Source: Rhizobium sp. CC-YZS058 (GTDB lineage Bacteria; Pseudomonadota; Alphaproteobacteria; Rhizobiales; Rhizobiaceae). From it: 64,000 nucleotides of DNA. Each line of letters opens with the position of its first letter. The first letter of the stretch is position 1. The translations under genes were made by a program, and so were the position numbers. The DNA lies in contig NZ_JAYESJ010000002.1 of assembly GCF_034720595.1 (NCBI RefSeq), forward strand, positions 1-64,000, read 5' to 3'. This document shows, piece by piece, positions 54,142-63,334 of the stretch. A model generated the notes under the pieces. That model made no database searches. It was given only the letters and a program-made list of their open reading frames with translations, and was not told where the DNA came from.

Positions 54142-55295
54142 TGGTTTCCGCCAGAAAAGCTGCCAGCCTGTCTGGCATCGAACGCCGCGCCGTCGAGCTG
54201 GACACGATCGCCTCGGTGCTGCCAATCGAGCGGAGGGACGAGCTCGCCGAGCTGCTGACGGACCAGGACGTCGAAACGTTGCGCCACCTGGTCAACGAGG
54301 GAATGGGCGCCAACACGTTGCGCGCGCTGACCTCCGATCTCGCCTATCTCGAAGCCTGGGCGCTGGCCGCGACAAAACGATCGCTGCCCTGGCCGGCGCC
54401 CGAGGCGCTGCTGTTGAAATTCGTCGCGCAGCATCTTTGGGATCCGGCAAAGCGGGCCGTCGATCCCGATCATGGCATGCCGGACGACATCGCCGACAAT
54501 CTCCGTGCCCAGGGGTTTCTGAAATCGGCCGGACCGCACGCGCCAGCCACCGTGCGTCGCCGCCTGGCCAACTGGTCGACGCTGACCAAGTGGCGCGGCC
54601 TCGATGGCGCCTTCGCCTCCCCTCCCCTCAAGTCCGCCATTCGACTCGCCGTGCGCGCCACGCCGCGGAAGCGTCAGCGGAAGAGCGCCAAGGCAGTCAC
54701 CGGCGATGTGCTGGCCAAATTGCTGGCGACGTGCTCGACCGACAGTCTCCGCGACCTGCGTGACCGGGCGATCCTGATGGTGGCCTTTGCCTCCGGTGGG
54801 CGCCGGCGCAGCGAGATCGCCGGATTGCGCGTCGAGCAGCTGACGGAGGAGGCGCCGATCGAGGTGGCCGACGGCCCTCCCCTCCCCTCTCTCGCCATCC
54901 ATCTTGGGCGGACGAAGACGACGAGCGGCGAAGAGGATGATGTCGTCTATCTGACCGGCCGGCCGGTCGAAGCACTGAGCGCCTGGATGGTTGAGGCAAA
55001 GATCGACAAGGGCAGCGTGTTCCGGGGGATAGGGCGCTGGGGCACGGTGTCGAGGCGTGCGCTCGATCCGCAGTCGATCAATGCGATCCTAAAACAGCGG
55101 GCGGCGATGGCGGGGTTGGAGCCAGGGGAGTTTTCCGCCCACGGGTTGCGTTCAGGGTATCTGACCGAGGCCGCCAATCGCGGCTTACCCCTTCCCGAAG
55201 CTATGGAACAGTCGCGTCATCGCTCGGTTCAGCAGGCATCCAGCTATTACAACAGTGCGAGCCGACGAACAGGGCGCGCCGCCCGCATGTTGTAA
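54141..55295 (+). CDS. Tyrosine recombinase (site-specific integrase)
   Basis: 384 residues. The N-terminal SAM-like core-binding domain covers about 50-160. Catalytic residues are in ASGGRRRSEIAGL (Arg), SAHGLRSGYLTEAA (His and Arg), SRHRSVQQ (His) and SSYYNSA (Tyr). Complete and probably active. The dyads upstream (53701-53792) are candidate crossover sites; the truncated recombinase at 53415 suggests that two recombinase genes once stood here. It may resolve plasmid dimers or move a local cassette. Confidence 0.9.
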   Translation: MVSARKAASLSGIERRAVELDTIASVLPIERRDELAELLTDQDVETLRHLVNEGMGANTLRALTSDLAYLEAWALAATKRSLPWPAPEALLLKFVAQHLWDPAKRAVDPDHGMPDDIADNLRAQGFLKSAGPHAPATVRRRLANWSTLTKWRGLDGAFASPPLKSAIRLAVRATPRKRQRKSAKAVTGDVLAKLLATCSTDSLRDLRDRAILMVAFASGGRRRSEIAGLRVEQLTEEAPIEVADGPPLPSLAIHLGRTKTTSGEEDDVVYLTGRPVEALSAWMVEAKIDKGSVFRGIGRWGTVSRRALDPQSINAILKQRAAMAGLEPGEFSAHGLRSGYLTEAANRGLPLPEAMEQSRHRSVQQASSYYNSASRRTGRAARML

Positions 55296-55313
55296 GCACT
55301 TCAGACAGGGCAG

Positions 55314-58300
55314 TCAGAGCTCATCATCTAAGTCAATCTCAGGGAACGAGTAGGTCTCATCATAGAATTGGTGAAGCTGGACTCGTCCTAATATCTCCCG
55401 ATGTGCGTTTGCAAACTGTAGCTTCTCGGCGGTGTCAAATCCTCGACGAATTGTGCCAGAAAGACTTTGCAGAAGTTCGACATCGAGCGTTGCCTGGGCG
55501 TCGGGGGCACCCATCTCCTCAGCCATCCTACCAACGACGCCCATCGCAAAAGAGAGGCCTCTTGGGATGAACGAAGAGGTCAGTTCCCTCGCACGCATAC
55601 AAATCCGCGAGTTCTTCTGCTCCCCATTCGGATCCCCGCCTAAGGCAAGTTCAATTTTGTTGAGCGGCTTACCCTCGATCCAAGCTAGAGTTCCCGAGCA
55701 AAGGCGGTCCAGAACACTTGTATCAATCGGGTGGTCTGACGCTTTGCCAGCTGCTGCCAGAGCGGCTCGTTCGACGTCACGCAGCAAATACTCCCGCGCA
55801 CGAGCATCGCTCTTTAACCACAGAAATGCCCACTCTACCCATGCCCTGATGGTGGTCGGCAACTCCCCCATGGACTTTGCGATCCGCGCCCGCAATGTTT
55901 CCAACAGGTCAACAGGAAGCCCACTTTGTGTTGCAAGTAGGATCACAACAGCTTCGGGATCAGCGTCAACCGCTTCTTTCACAACGGTCCAGAGCTGCTC
56001 CACCTTCGTGGCGTAGTCCTTCTCTTCGTCACGCTTCCGGGCGAGGAAAGCGCCAAAAGATCGGGACATTAGATTGTGCGCTGATCCCGTGCCTGTATCC
56101 GTGATGTTGAGCGAAACAAGCCGGTTAATGGTGTAGTTTACCTGGCGGTCATCGAGGGCCCCGGCCATCACTTTGTCGAGCACAACTTCCAGCGGGTCGG
56201 TGATTGTGACACAACGATCATCTTCCGGGAGAACCGACTTTAGCTTGTCCTTGAGTTTGGCGTTCAATGCTGCTCCGGGTTTGAATTTTATAACGGGCTC
56301 AGGGATTAGGATGACTACACCATTGGCCAAATGCCCTGCCCTACCGGCTCGCGCGGCGGCATTTAACAGCTCGTGGGCTTCAAGCGGCTCTCTTGAACCC
56401 TTCTTTTTACCAGACCGTTTGTCTCCGGCCAAAATTGCGAGATGAGCAGGTAGATTCAGACCTTGAGCAAGAGTAGGAGTTGCGACGATGACGTGCGCGC
56501 CGTCAGGGCGCCGGAAGAGCCTCTCTGAGAGACTGCGCTCGATGCGAAGCATTGCTGAATTATGAGGAACCGCTCCGAAGTTTCCGTTTGGGAAGATCGC
56601 ATGTTTAGCGTCCCCAAGCTCCAGCACAAGAGCGTCCCAAAGTGATCTTTCGGCTTCGTTCAGGACTACGGTTTCCCCTAGCCGTTCAGCGACGCTCCCA
56701 GCAGTTCCGACAGCATCAGCCTTGGTATTCACGAAGATAATTGTCTTGAGGCCAGTGCTGTATGCCTTGATCGCGATCGAGGCGGCAACCTCATTCGCGT
56801 TTGGGGTTGCCCAAATTCTCCCCTCTTCAAACCCTCCGGCCAGTTGGAAGACACCGTCCGAAATGGTGGTTAAAGCGTGCGACTTTGCTGACTTGTGCCA
56901 GTTATGTTGGAGACCCCAAACCACATAAGGCTGGGCCACCAACTCGCGTTTCGAGGCTGCACGAAGCGTGGCCGAAACCTTCCCTTTCTGTTCATCCAGC
57001 TCGGCTTGCTTGCGCTCCGCACGTTGGGTGGCCTGGTCGATTTCATTCTTTTCAAAAGCGATGACACCACGTGCCTGCCGGCTCGGCTTCCAGAGAAGAT
57101 CGACGGGGACGCAAGTCCGTTCGGTTAGATCCTCAATCCACTCTGCGAACTTCGGGCCGTTCTCAAGCATCGCCGAAAGAAAGAGCATGTCCGCCTTAGG
57201 TGCAGCCGCGTGGAACGCCAGAAGGCACAGCATTCCATCGAGCGCTCGGCCGATCTTGCCCGACTCCGGGCTCAGTAGGTGACACTCGTCAAAAACCAGC
57301 AACCCGACCTTTTTGAACGAGGCGGGCGAATAGGACAGCATCGCAAGGCATCGCTCGGGTGTCATGACCTCGATGTCCTGCAACTGCGCCTCTTCAAGCA
57401 GCAGTGAATCGAAGTCGCTTGAAACTTCCAACCCGAACTTGTCTTTCGGGAAAAGCTTTTGCAGATCTTCGGTAAGTTGCTCTACGAGCGCATGCGTTGG
57501 CGCAAGAAATACCACTTTCTTGCCGCTCGAGAGGCATGCCGCAATTTTCAGAACGCTAACTGTCGTCTTTCCAGCGCCAGTCGGCAACACCAGGACCGCA
57601 GAATTACCGGCCTGATGAAACCCTTTACCTATAGCCTCTCTGTGATTTCGCCATACGTATGGTGCTTCTTCCGCACGGAACCGCAACCAATCTCCCCAGA
57701 ACTCGGCTTTCGCTCCATCTGGGGGCGGCAGCCTAGAGAGGGCTGCCTCTTCGATTCCTTCAGACGCCGAAAGGAGCAGCGAAGCCAAATGCGCTGGCCC
57801 TGCATAATTTGTTTGCAGAGGCCCTCCAAACATCTCGGCGCTACCATCGTCAGTGTACGACGCAAGCTCGATGACAGTCGCAAACGCGTGTCTGGCGGAA
57901 TCAAAACGAGAAGGTGTTGCCGCAGGGACATCGACGGACATCATGTTTGCAGCCAAACGTTCCACACCCTCGATCAAAGCCGATAGGAGGTAGCGAAACG
58001 CACGCGTCTGGATGGTGCCTAGGATTGGTTCATCGCGGCGCCAGCGCTCGGCTCGCGCTAGGATCGCTACCAGCCTTCCTTGTGCTAGATCGCGTAGATG
58101 GTCTGCGAGTATTCTGTTCTCGTAAGGACCCCGCGCGCGGGGAATGGAACTGCCCGCCTCAAATGCGTCCGCGTATTGTTCGGCCCCTAGGAAAAGAACA
58201 GCAGCAGCAGTGGTAGGGTCGAGGCCGTCTCGACTAACAGGGATTTGTCGCTCGATCTCCTCTACAGGCGGCGCTCGCCGCGCGAGGATTTGCTGAGCTG

Positions 58301-58568
58301 TTCCGGCAACGAAAGCTGCAGCACGCCGCAAAACAACATCGCTTTCGATTGAAGCTACTATCTCGTACGCATCCGCGATTCGGTCGAGCGTCCAGTTTCC
58401 TTCGCCGGCTGGCTCGTCGTCTCCGCCCCGGAGCCTAGTCGATACCAGTTCAGCATAGTGCCGAGTCAGCATCTCCGGAAGTTTGTCGGCCTCAAGCTCC
58501 GGCAGGCTAGGGGCTGAGCGAAGTAGTTCCGCGGTCCGCACGTCAAACATCGGCATTCTCGTATTCAT
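55314..58568 (-). CDS. Superfamily 2 DEAD/DEAH-type helicase, defence candidate (HamB-like?)
   Basis: About 1084 residues. The first 340 residues are helical and not assignable. The helicase core follows: motif I LPTGAGKTT, motif II DECH, motif III LSAML, motif V ATPTLAQGLNLP and motif VI NAAARAGRAG. The linker holds a lysine-rich coiled segment (QRAERKQAELDEQKGKVS). The start overlaps the end of the nuclease-like gene by about 26 bases; ATGs at 58568, 58556 and 58550 are all possible. The two-gene order, small nuclease then large helicase, recalls Hachiman (HamA-HamB) and AbpA-AbpB. That name is a hypothesis. Confidence 0.8.
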   Translation of the reverse strand: MNTRMPMFDVRTAELLRSAPSLPELEADKLPEMLTRHYAELVSTRLRGGDDEPAGEGNWTLDRIADAYEIVASIESDVVLRRAAAFVAGTAQQILARRAPPVEEIERQIPVSRDGLDPTTAAAVLFLGAEQYADAFEAGSSIPRARGPYENRILADHLRDLAQGRLVAILARAERWRRDEPILGTIQTRAFRYLLSALIEGVERLAANMMSVDVPAATPSRFDSARHAFATVIELASYTDDGSAEMFGGPLQTNYAGPAHLASLLLSASEGIEEAALSRLPPPDGAKAEFWGDWLRFRAEEAPYVWRNHREAIGKGFHQAGNSAVLVLPTGAGKTTVSVLKIAACLSSGKKVVFLAPTHALVEQLTEDLQKLFPKDKFGLEVSSDFDSLLLEEAQLQDIEVMTPERCLAMLSYSPASFKKVGLLVFDECHLLSPESGKIGRALDGMLCLLAFHAAAPKADMLFLSAMLENGPKFAEWIEDLTERTCVPVDLLWKPSRQARGVIAFEKNEIDQATQRAERKQAELDEQKGKVSATLRAASKRELVAQPYVVWGLQHNWHKSAKSHALTTISDGVFQLAGGFEEGRIWATPNANEVAASIAIKAYSTGLKTIIFVNTKADAVGTAGSVAERLGETVVLNEAERSLWDALVLELGDAKHAIFPNGNFGAVPHNSAMLRIERSLSERLFRRPDGAHVIVATPTLAQGLNLPAHLAILAGDKRSGKKKGSREPLEAHELLNAAARAGRAGHLANGVVILIPEPVIKFKPGAALNAKLKDKLKSVLPEDDRCVTITDPLEVVLDKVMAGALDDRQVNYTINRLVSLNITDTGTGSAHNLMSRSFGAFLARKRDEEKDYATKVEQLWTVVKEAVDADPEAVVILLATQSGLPVDLLETLRARIAKSMGELPTTIRAWVEWAFLWLKSDARAREYLLRDVERAALAAAGKASDHPIDTSVLDRLCSGTLAWIEGKPLNKIELALGGDPNGEQKNSRICMRARELTSSFIPRGLSFAMGVVGRMAEEMGAPDAQATLDVELLQSLSGTIRRGFDTAEKLQFANAHREILGRVQLHQFYDETYSFPEIDLDDEL

Positions 58569-59367
58569 TGAGGGCGACGATAACTTCATCGGCCAAGCTC
58601 TCAAACCATTCGCGGAGTTCTTCCACGATCAAGGTTGCTCCAATACGTTGCTCTTTCTTGATTTCTTCGAGGTCAGTATACCCCTTAAACAGCTTCTTCC
58701 GCCGCTGTGGGGTCGAGATGTCCGAACCTACCGTGAGCGATGCCCTATAGGTTCGAAACGACCGGTCAAGCACCCTTGCTGCCGCCTTCGTCGCCTCTGA
58801 CCCGTTGAGCCCACTCTCTCGTATAAGAGAAACCGCATTGGCTACCAGGTCCCGGACCCGCTTGCTCGTGTGATGTTCCCCGAATGTCACCATCACCTCA
58901 CTATGGAACTTCTTCCTGGGGTTATCCGTGCATTTGTCCTCGAATATGGTTGCCCCGATCATTTCGTCCTTCTCGGAGTCCATCTCAATCGCCAGGCCAT
59001 CCAGACCCTGCGTCGTCGCTGCGATATGCGGATCTTTCATGAAAGTGCGCGGTGAGCTCGACTGGCGCGCGACGATCCATGAAATGCACTCAAATAGAAA
59101 GCCATCTCGATGGTAGCGCGATGTCTCTTTCTGTGCCTCGGTCGTCCCCCTGATAAACATTTGCCCCCGGGCTCCTCGAAAAAGCTCCGCAGCTGACAGG
59201 GCAGGAGCGACGGGCTCGAGCTCGTCGATTATTCTAACCGCGTGCTGCGCTTGACCCAGTGCGATCACCGCTATCAGTTGCGCAAGCGACTTGACGTCGT
59301 TCACATTCCACAGTTGCCCGGTGACGTCGTCGTCAACCTCAACCGTCGATGATGTTACAGCGCGCAT
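58543..59367 (-). CDS. Nuclease-like partner of the helicase (HamA-like?)
   Basis: 274 residues from the ATG at 59367, preceded by AGGGGGTGG. The central segment GLDGLAIEMDSEKDEMIGAT then IFEDKCTDNPRKKF carries D, then E-x-K, as in PD-(D/E)xK nucleases. The C-terminal half is helical (RVRDLVANAVSLIRES; EELREWFESLADEVIVALNE). This pattern and its coupling to a large helicase resemble HamA/DUF1837 proteins, but I cannot verify the family. Overlap with the helicase start means coupled translation. No membrane segment. Confidence 0.65.
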   Translation of the reverse strand: MRAVTSSTVEVDDDVTGQLWNVNDVKSLAQLIAVIALGQAQHAVRIIDELEPVAPALSAAELFRGARGQMFIRGTTEAQKETSRYHRDGFLFECISWIVARQSSSPRTFMKDPHIAATTQGLDGLAIEMDSEKDEMIGATIFEDKCTDNPRKKFHSEVMVTFGEHHTSKRVRDLVANAVSLIRESGLNGSEATKAAARVLDRSFRTYRASLTVGSDISTPQRRKKLFKGYTDLEEIKKEQRIGATLIVEELREWFESLADEVIVALNEYENADV

Positions 59368-59594
59368 CCCCCACCCCCTGACCTGACCGCAGCGTTGCCG
59401 CAAGATATTGGGAACGTTTCATTCCTTCAACGAGCGATGGTCGATTTCGCTAGAAAATCCGTCGGTACTCGCTGTCCCAGGGCAATGTCAAAAGGCCTAT
59501 GTCATATACAACATCGTGAGTCCCACAGTCGCCCTCGTCTTCCTCTCACACGCTACTGTCTAGGTTGGCATCATGCCCGCAGTGTCTTATCCAA

Positions 59595-59610
59595 GTTGTC
59601 AGCCGGAAAC
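59595..59610. promoter_or_regulatory. parS-like partition site 2
   Basis: GTTGTCAGCCGGAAAC fits the repABC parS pattern GTTNNCNGCNGNNAAC at every fixed position. It differs by one base from the inverse complement of the site at 62082, and shared flanks make a match of about 20 bases. It lies 54 bases downstream of repC. Confidence 0.88.
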
Positions 59611-59663
59611 TTTCAATATTATTGATAACTTTTAGATACTTAAACTAATCCGAACCCCACATT

Positions 59664-60881
59664 TCACGCCAAGGCCTTCCCATGAGCAGAGTTCGCCCTC
59701 AACTGAGCAAACAGCATCGGCCCAAGCGAAAATTCCCCGCGCCGCGCCTTCGCGGTCAGGTCCCGCAAATAGCCCCCGGCCGAATTGATATGGCCTGCCC
59801 GCTCGTAGATGCAGCCGATCGCTATCGCCGCGCCGGCTTGCCCCATCACCTCACAGCATTCTTCGTAGGCGGACGGGCTGACACCAAGCATGGATTTAAC
59901 CGTAATCGCGGCCGACATCAGCTCCCGCCAACTCCCAATGGACCCGCCAGGCCCAAAGGTTGAGATTTCGGGGCAAGCCCGAAGCACCATCGATAACGGG
60001 AACACCTCCGGTTCGACTTTCCGTTCCGGCCGTTTGGTTGGCTCCAACTTCTCGCCCGGCTTCTTTTCGAAGCGAGGTTCAAGTTCATTGAAAGATTCGG
60101 TATTTGAATTCTGTTTGTGGCATCCAGATGCGTTGTCATTGCCATCGCTTTTTTTGGATTCTTCCCGTGTTTCCAGCATCCTGGAGACTTCTTCATGCAA
60201 CAGAGACATTTCGTCGAGGCTCGCAGTCAGATTGTCTAGCGTCGGGCGACGAACGAAACGTCCAACGATCTCAACAAAAGATGCCTCCGCGGCCGCCCAA
60301 TCACCAGGGAGATTTTCTTCCATCCCTACGGTAATGAGCTTGCGAACGTCTCGGCGAACGATCGTGAGGCGGTCCTTCGTGATGCGGAAACGGCGCTGCT
60401 CGGCGGCAACATCCTGGGCGAGGGCCGCGAATTCGCTCGCTCGCGCGATGAGAGGCGCCAAGCTGAAACCGTAAGCGTCCTCGATACCGCCTTCGTTTCC
60501 TTTACGGGCATAACGTTTGCCGTTTGGGCTATCCTTCCTGATGATAACCCCAGCGTCTACGAGCATACCCAGGCATTTCCGAAGCGTCGTTCCCGCGATG
60601 CCGTTCGAGCGCGCGGACAACTGGGTATTTGAAGGGAACACGATGAGATTCGTATCGTGGCAAAGCTCCGTTGCAGGATAAAAGGATAGCAGTGCGTTAA
60701 GGACCGCGAGTGCACGGTCCTGCAAACCAAGGCGCGATCGGGCGTCACCGACGTCGCGAAACACTCGCCATTTGTCGATCGGCCTTGCGGATTCCATTTG
60801 TTCTGTCTCTACCTGCCTCTTCACTAAGGCAAGCGTCATCGGCCGCCGCCCAAAGGGCGTCGTTATGTATCCCGTTTCCAT
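59664..60881 (-). CDS. repC: RepC replication initiator
   Basis: 405 residues from 60881, where AAAGGTGAGGAAC precedes ATG and the protein begins METGYITTPFGRRPMTLALV, as expected for RepC. The N-terminal winged-helix domain includes TTLRKCLGMLVDAGVIIRKDSPNGKRYARK. RepC binds the origin inside its own gene and starts replication. The last third includes the conserved GYLRDLTAKARRGEFSLGPM. Translation and transcription are limited by the antisense RNA between repB and repC. Last gene of the repABC operon. Confidence 0.97.
   Translation of the reverse strand: METGYITTPFGRRPMTLALVKRQVETEQMESARPIDKWRVFRDVGDARSRLGLQDRALAVLNALLSFYPATELCHDTNLIVFPSNTQLSARSNGIAGTTLRKCLGMLVDAGVIIRKDSPNGKRYARKGNEGGIEDAYGFSLAPLIARASEFAALAQDVAAEQRRFRITKDRLTIVRRDVRKLITVGMEENLPGDWAAAEASFVEIVGRFVRRPTLDNLTASLDEMSLLHEEVSRMLETREESKKSDGNDNASGCHKQNSNTESFNELEPRFEKKPGEKLEPTKRPERKVEPEVFPLSMVLRACPEISTFGPGGSIGSWRELMSAAITVKSMLGVSPSAYEECCEVMGQAGAAIAIGCIYERAGHINSAGGYLRDLTAKARRGEFSLGPMLFAQLRANSAHGKALA
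60080..60165. other. Candidate replication origin within repC
   Basis: In repABC replicons the origin lies in an AT-rich part of repC. Here 60080-60165 is the most AT-rich part of the gene and codes the low-complexity, serine- and asparagine-rich linker KKSDGNDNASGCHKQNSNTE. The position follows from family knowledge; the boundaries are approximate. Confidence 0.4.
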
Positions 60882-60935
60882 GTTCCTCACCTTTCACAAG
60901 GCAAAGAAAAGGCTACGCCGGTGTGGCGTTGACTC

Positions 60936-60964
60936 TTGACTGTGATTCCGGGAAGTGCGATTCT
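60936..60964 (+). promoter_or_regulatory. Promoter of the antisense RNA
   Basis: A -35 box TTGACT (60936-60941) and -10 box GATTCT (60959-60964) are 17 bases apart, pointing away from repC. A second TTGACT at 60929 may also contribute. It lies in the repB-repC gap where the incompatibility RNA promoter is known to sit. Confidence 0.7.
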
Positions 60965-60970
60965 CTAAGC

Positions 60971-61020
60971 GACCAAACTGAGAGAGGCCTTCTGGAACAC
61001 CGTTTCGGAGGGCTTTTTCT
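60971..61020 (+). ncRNA. repABC antisense RNA (incA/ctRNA)
   Basis: About 50 bases, opposite to repABC. It ends in a hairpin: AGGCCTTC (60985-60992) pairs with GAGGGCTT (61008-61015), two pairs being G-T, and is followed by TTTCTTT. Size, place and terminator fit the small counter-transcribed RNAs that inhibit repC and cause incompatibility. No other plasmid gene is in this gap. Confidence 0.8.
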
Positions 61021-61054
61021 TTGCTCTAACGATCCTTTCCTCGTTTCGTCTGAC

Positions 61055-62014
61055 CTACTGCTTCGTTTTTTTGAACGACGCGTAGATTTCAGGGAGCATC
61101 GACATCAGGTAGTCCCCGAATTCTGGGGCGGCCTTTTTGTCGATCATCAATGTTAGTGTGCGCTTGTCCTGGCGGAAGCTCGCGGCCTTAACGCCATCAT
61201 CAGCCTGCCAAGTCGTCGCAGCGGATTTCTCTTTCTTGACCTTTTTGGGCGCGGCAAGCTCAAAGATCCGCGCGAAGCGTTCGTCAGAGGGGAGGGTTTT
61301 CACTTCCTCGTCAGACAGCAGCGCTCGAACCCTATCCGCGGCGTCATCCTTGCTCAGCCGTGTGGCGAGTTCACCCCATCTGTCGCGGCCCGTTTTCGGG
61401 GCTGCGCCAATGCCACGGATAATATCGGCCGGTAACTGCGTAGCCGCCTGGATCAAGCGAGACAGATTGCTTTTGTCGACCGCAAGGGCAGCCATGATCA
61501 CCGGCCGTTGAAATCCCTTTGCTTCGAGCTCGGCCGCGTAAAGCGCGCGTTCGATGAACGATAGGTCCTGGCGAGCACTGTTCTCTTGGCCTTGAGCCAA
61601 AACAAGCTCGTCGTCAGTCATCGTCCTGACGGCCGCTTTCACTTTAAGCCCAGCAGCCTTGACTGCACGAAGGCGCCGACGACCGTAGGCGATTTGATAG
61701 CGTCCATCGATGGACGGGTGAGGGCGGACGAGAATTGGAACTTGCTGCCCGTTCTCTCGGATGTTTCGAGCAAATTCCTCGAACTGCTCGCCATCTTCGT
61801 CAAGCCGATCAATCACAGACGGAGCATCAATGAGATCTGGGTCAAGATCGGTAAGCGACTGAGACTTTAAAAGCTCAATCGAACGAGAAACAGCACCGAT
61901 TGCTCCTCGCGGCGCGTATTGGGGGGTGATGTTTCCCTGGGCTGTGCCATCAATATTCTCAATGGCTTGGGTCTTCGGACCTGCAAGATCGGAAAGAAGG
62001 TGCTTTCTAGCCAT
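61055..62014 (-). CDS. repB: RepB partition protein (ParB family)
   Basis: 319 residues. Starts MARKHLLSDLAGPKTQAIEN. The ParB domain has IAYGRRRLRAVKAAG and the following TDDELVLAQGQENSARQDLS; a helix-turn-helix region follows (IMAALAVDKSNLSRLIQAAT). RepB binds parS and, with RepA, segregates the plasmid and represses the operon. It follows repA by about 120 bases holding a parS site. Confidence 0.97.
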   Translation of the reverse strand: MARKHLLSDLAGPKTQAIENIDGTAQGNITPQYAPRGAIGAVSRSIELLKSQSLTDLDPDLIDAPSVIDRLDEDGEQFEEFARNIRENGQQVPILVRPHPSIDGRYQIAYGRRRLRAVKAAGLKVKAAVRTMTDDELVLAQGQENSARQDLSFIERALYAAELEAKGFQRPVIMAALAVDKSNLSRLIQAATQLPADIIRGIGAAPKTGRDRWGELATRLSKDDAADRVRALLSDEEVKTLPSDERFARIFELAAPKKVKKEKSAATTWQADDGVKAASFRQDKRTLTLMIDKKAAPEFGDYLMSMLPEIYASFKKTKQ

Positions 62015-62081
62015 TTCTTGCTCCTTTCTTCCAATCTAAAATCACCAAATCGCTCATATTATTCAGGCAATTGAGCGTGAA

Positions 62082-62097
62082 GTTTCCGGCTGGCAAC
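62082..62097. promoter_or_regulatory. parS-like partition site 1
   Basis: GTTTCCGGCTGGCAAC, matching the repABC parS pattern at all fixed positions. It lies in the repA-repB gap. Together with the site at 59595 it brackets repB-repC. Confidence 0.9.
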
Positions 62098-62137
62098 TTG
62101 TCAGCGAAAGAGCAACTCATGTGGGTCATGGTGTGCA

Positions 62138-63334
62138 TCACTTTCGGCCCCACGATGATTGGATCAACTGCTCGATCTCTTTGTTCACATTATCGAGTGA
62201 TTCCATCGCTCGGTCGTATGTGGCTCTTGTGAACTGATCTCGGCTTACTTCGTACAGGGTCTGTTTGGTGATACCAGCATCAGAGATCGCAGTGCTCTTA
62301 AGCATCGGATGATTGAGCACGTGATCGCCAAACATTGTCCGCATGAATGAAACCATCTGGTTCTGCGGGCCATCGCCGGGCTCATAGCGGGTCACGAGAT
62401 AGCGCATCCAGTCGTAGTTCATGCTGCCGCCCGCATCAGCGACAACACTGAGCAGCTCCGAGGTCATCAGTAGGAACTGACACATCGACATGACGTCCAA
62501 CATCTGCGGGTGCACAGTCACGAGAACAGCTGTCGCAGCACAGAGTGCCGAGATCGTCAGAAAACCCAGTTGCGGAGGGCAATCGACCACGACGACGTCG
62601 TAGTCGTCGGCCACGGAGGAGATCGCTTCGTCCATGCGCGTGAAAAAGATGTTCTTTCGGTCGTTAGAACCGAGAACCTTGGCGGTGTCATGCTCGAACT
62701 CCATAAGCTCGAGATTGCCCGGCACGAGATCGAGATTGGTGAAGTAGGTCTTCTTGATGACCTCCTTCAACGGACGCCTTTCACTGTCGTAGCGCACCGC
62801 GCCATAGAGCGTCTCGTTGTCATTGACATCGAATTCCGGTTGGAAACCGTGCAGTGCAGACATACTAGCCTGCGGGTCGAGATCAATCGCAAGCACACGA
62901 TATCCGTTCAACGCCAGAAATTGAGCGAGATGTGCGGCGGTTGTCGTCTTCCCGGAGCCACCCTTGAAATTGACGGCAGTTATGACCTGAAGATGTTCGC
63001 GTCCGCTCCGGCGAGGTGAATATCGGCGATCACCTTTGCCGTTCTCGTCGAGGTATTCTCGGAGAGCCTGGATCGTTTCAACCGAATAGGAACGGCGATT
63101 GTTGTTCCCGATTTCAGGCTGGGGTCCTTTCCCTTCGAGAGACAAATGGCGGAGATAGCCGTCGTTGATGCCGATCAGCTTTGCAGCTTCGGTTGACGAA
63201 AACGAGCGAAGCGTCTTTCGAGCCTCAGGCGGGTACAGCTTCACACGATGTTCGTGGAGCGCGCCCGACAGATCTCGCGCATGGGCGGCTATCAGTTTAT
63301 GGATAGCTTTCTGAAGCTGAGCGGGATTCTCCAC
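62138..63334 (-). CDS. repA: RepA partition ATPase (ParA family)
   Basis: 398 residues. The N-terminal helix-turn-helix (STEAAKLIGINDGYLRHLSL) binds operator DNA. The deviant Walker A is FKGGSGKTTTAAHLAQFL, with DLDPQASMSALHGF and VVVDCPPQLGFLT following. RepA autoregulates the operon and moves RepB-parS complexes. Upstream is a long regulatory gap shared with traI. Confidence 0.97.
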   Translation of the reverse strand: MENPAQLQKAIHKLIAAHARDLSGALHEHRVKLYPPEARKTLRSFSSTEAAKLIGINDGYLRHLSLEGKGPQPEIGNNNRRSYSVETIQALREYLDENGKGDRRYSPRRSGREHLQVITAVNFKGGSGKTTTAAHLAQFLALNGYRVLAIDLDPQASMSALHGFQPEFDVNDNETLYGAVRYDSERRPLKEVIKKTYFTNLDLVPGNLELMEFEHDTAKVLGSNDRKNIFFTRMDEAISSVADDYDVVVVDCPPQLGFLTISALCAATAVLVTVHPQMLDVMSMCQFLLMTSELLSVVADAGGSMNYDWMRYLVTRYEPGDGPQNQMVSFMRTMFGDHVLNHPMLKSTAISDAGITKQTLYEVSRDQFTRATYDRAMESLDNVNKEIEQLIQSSWGRK

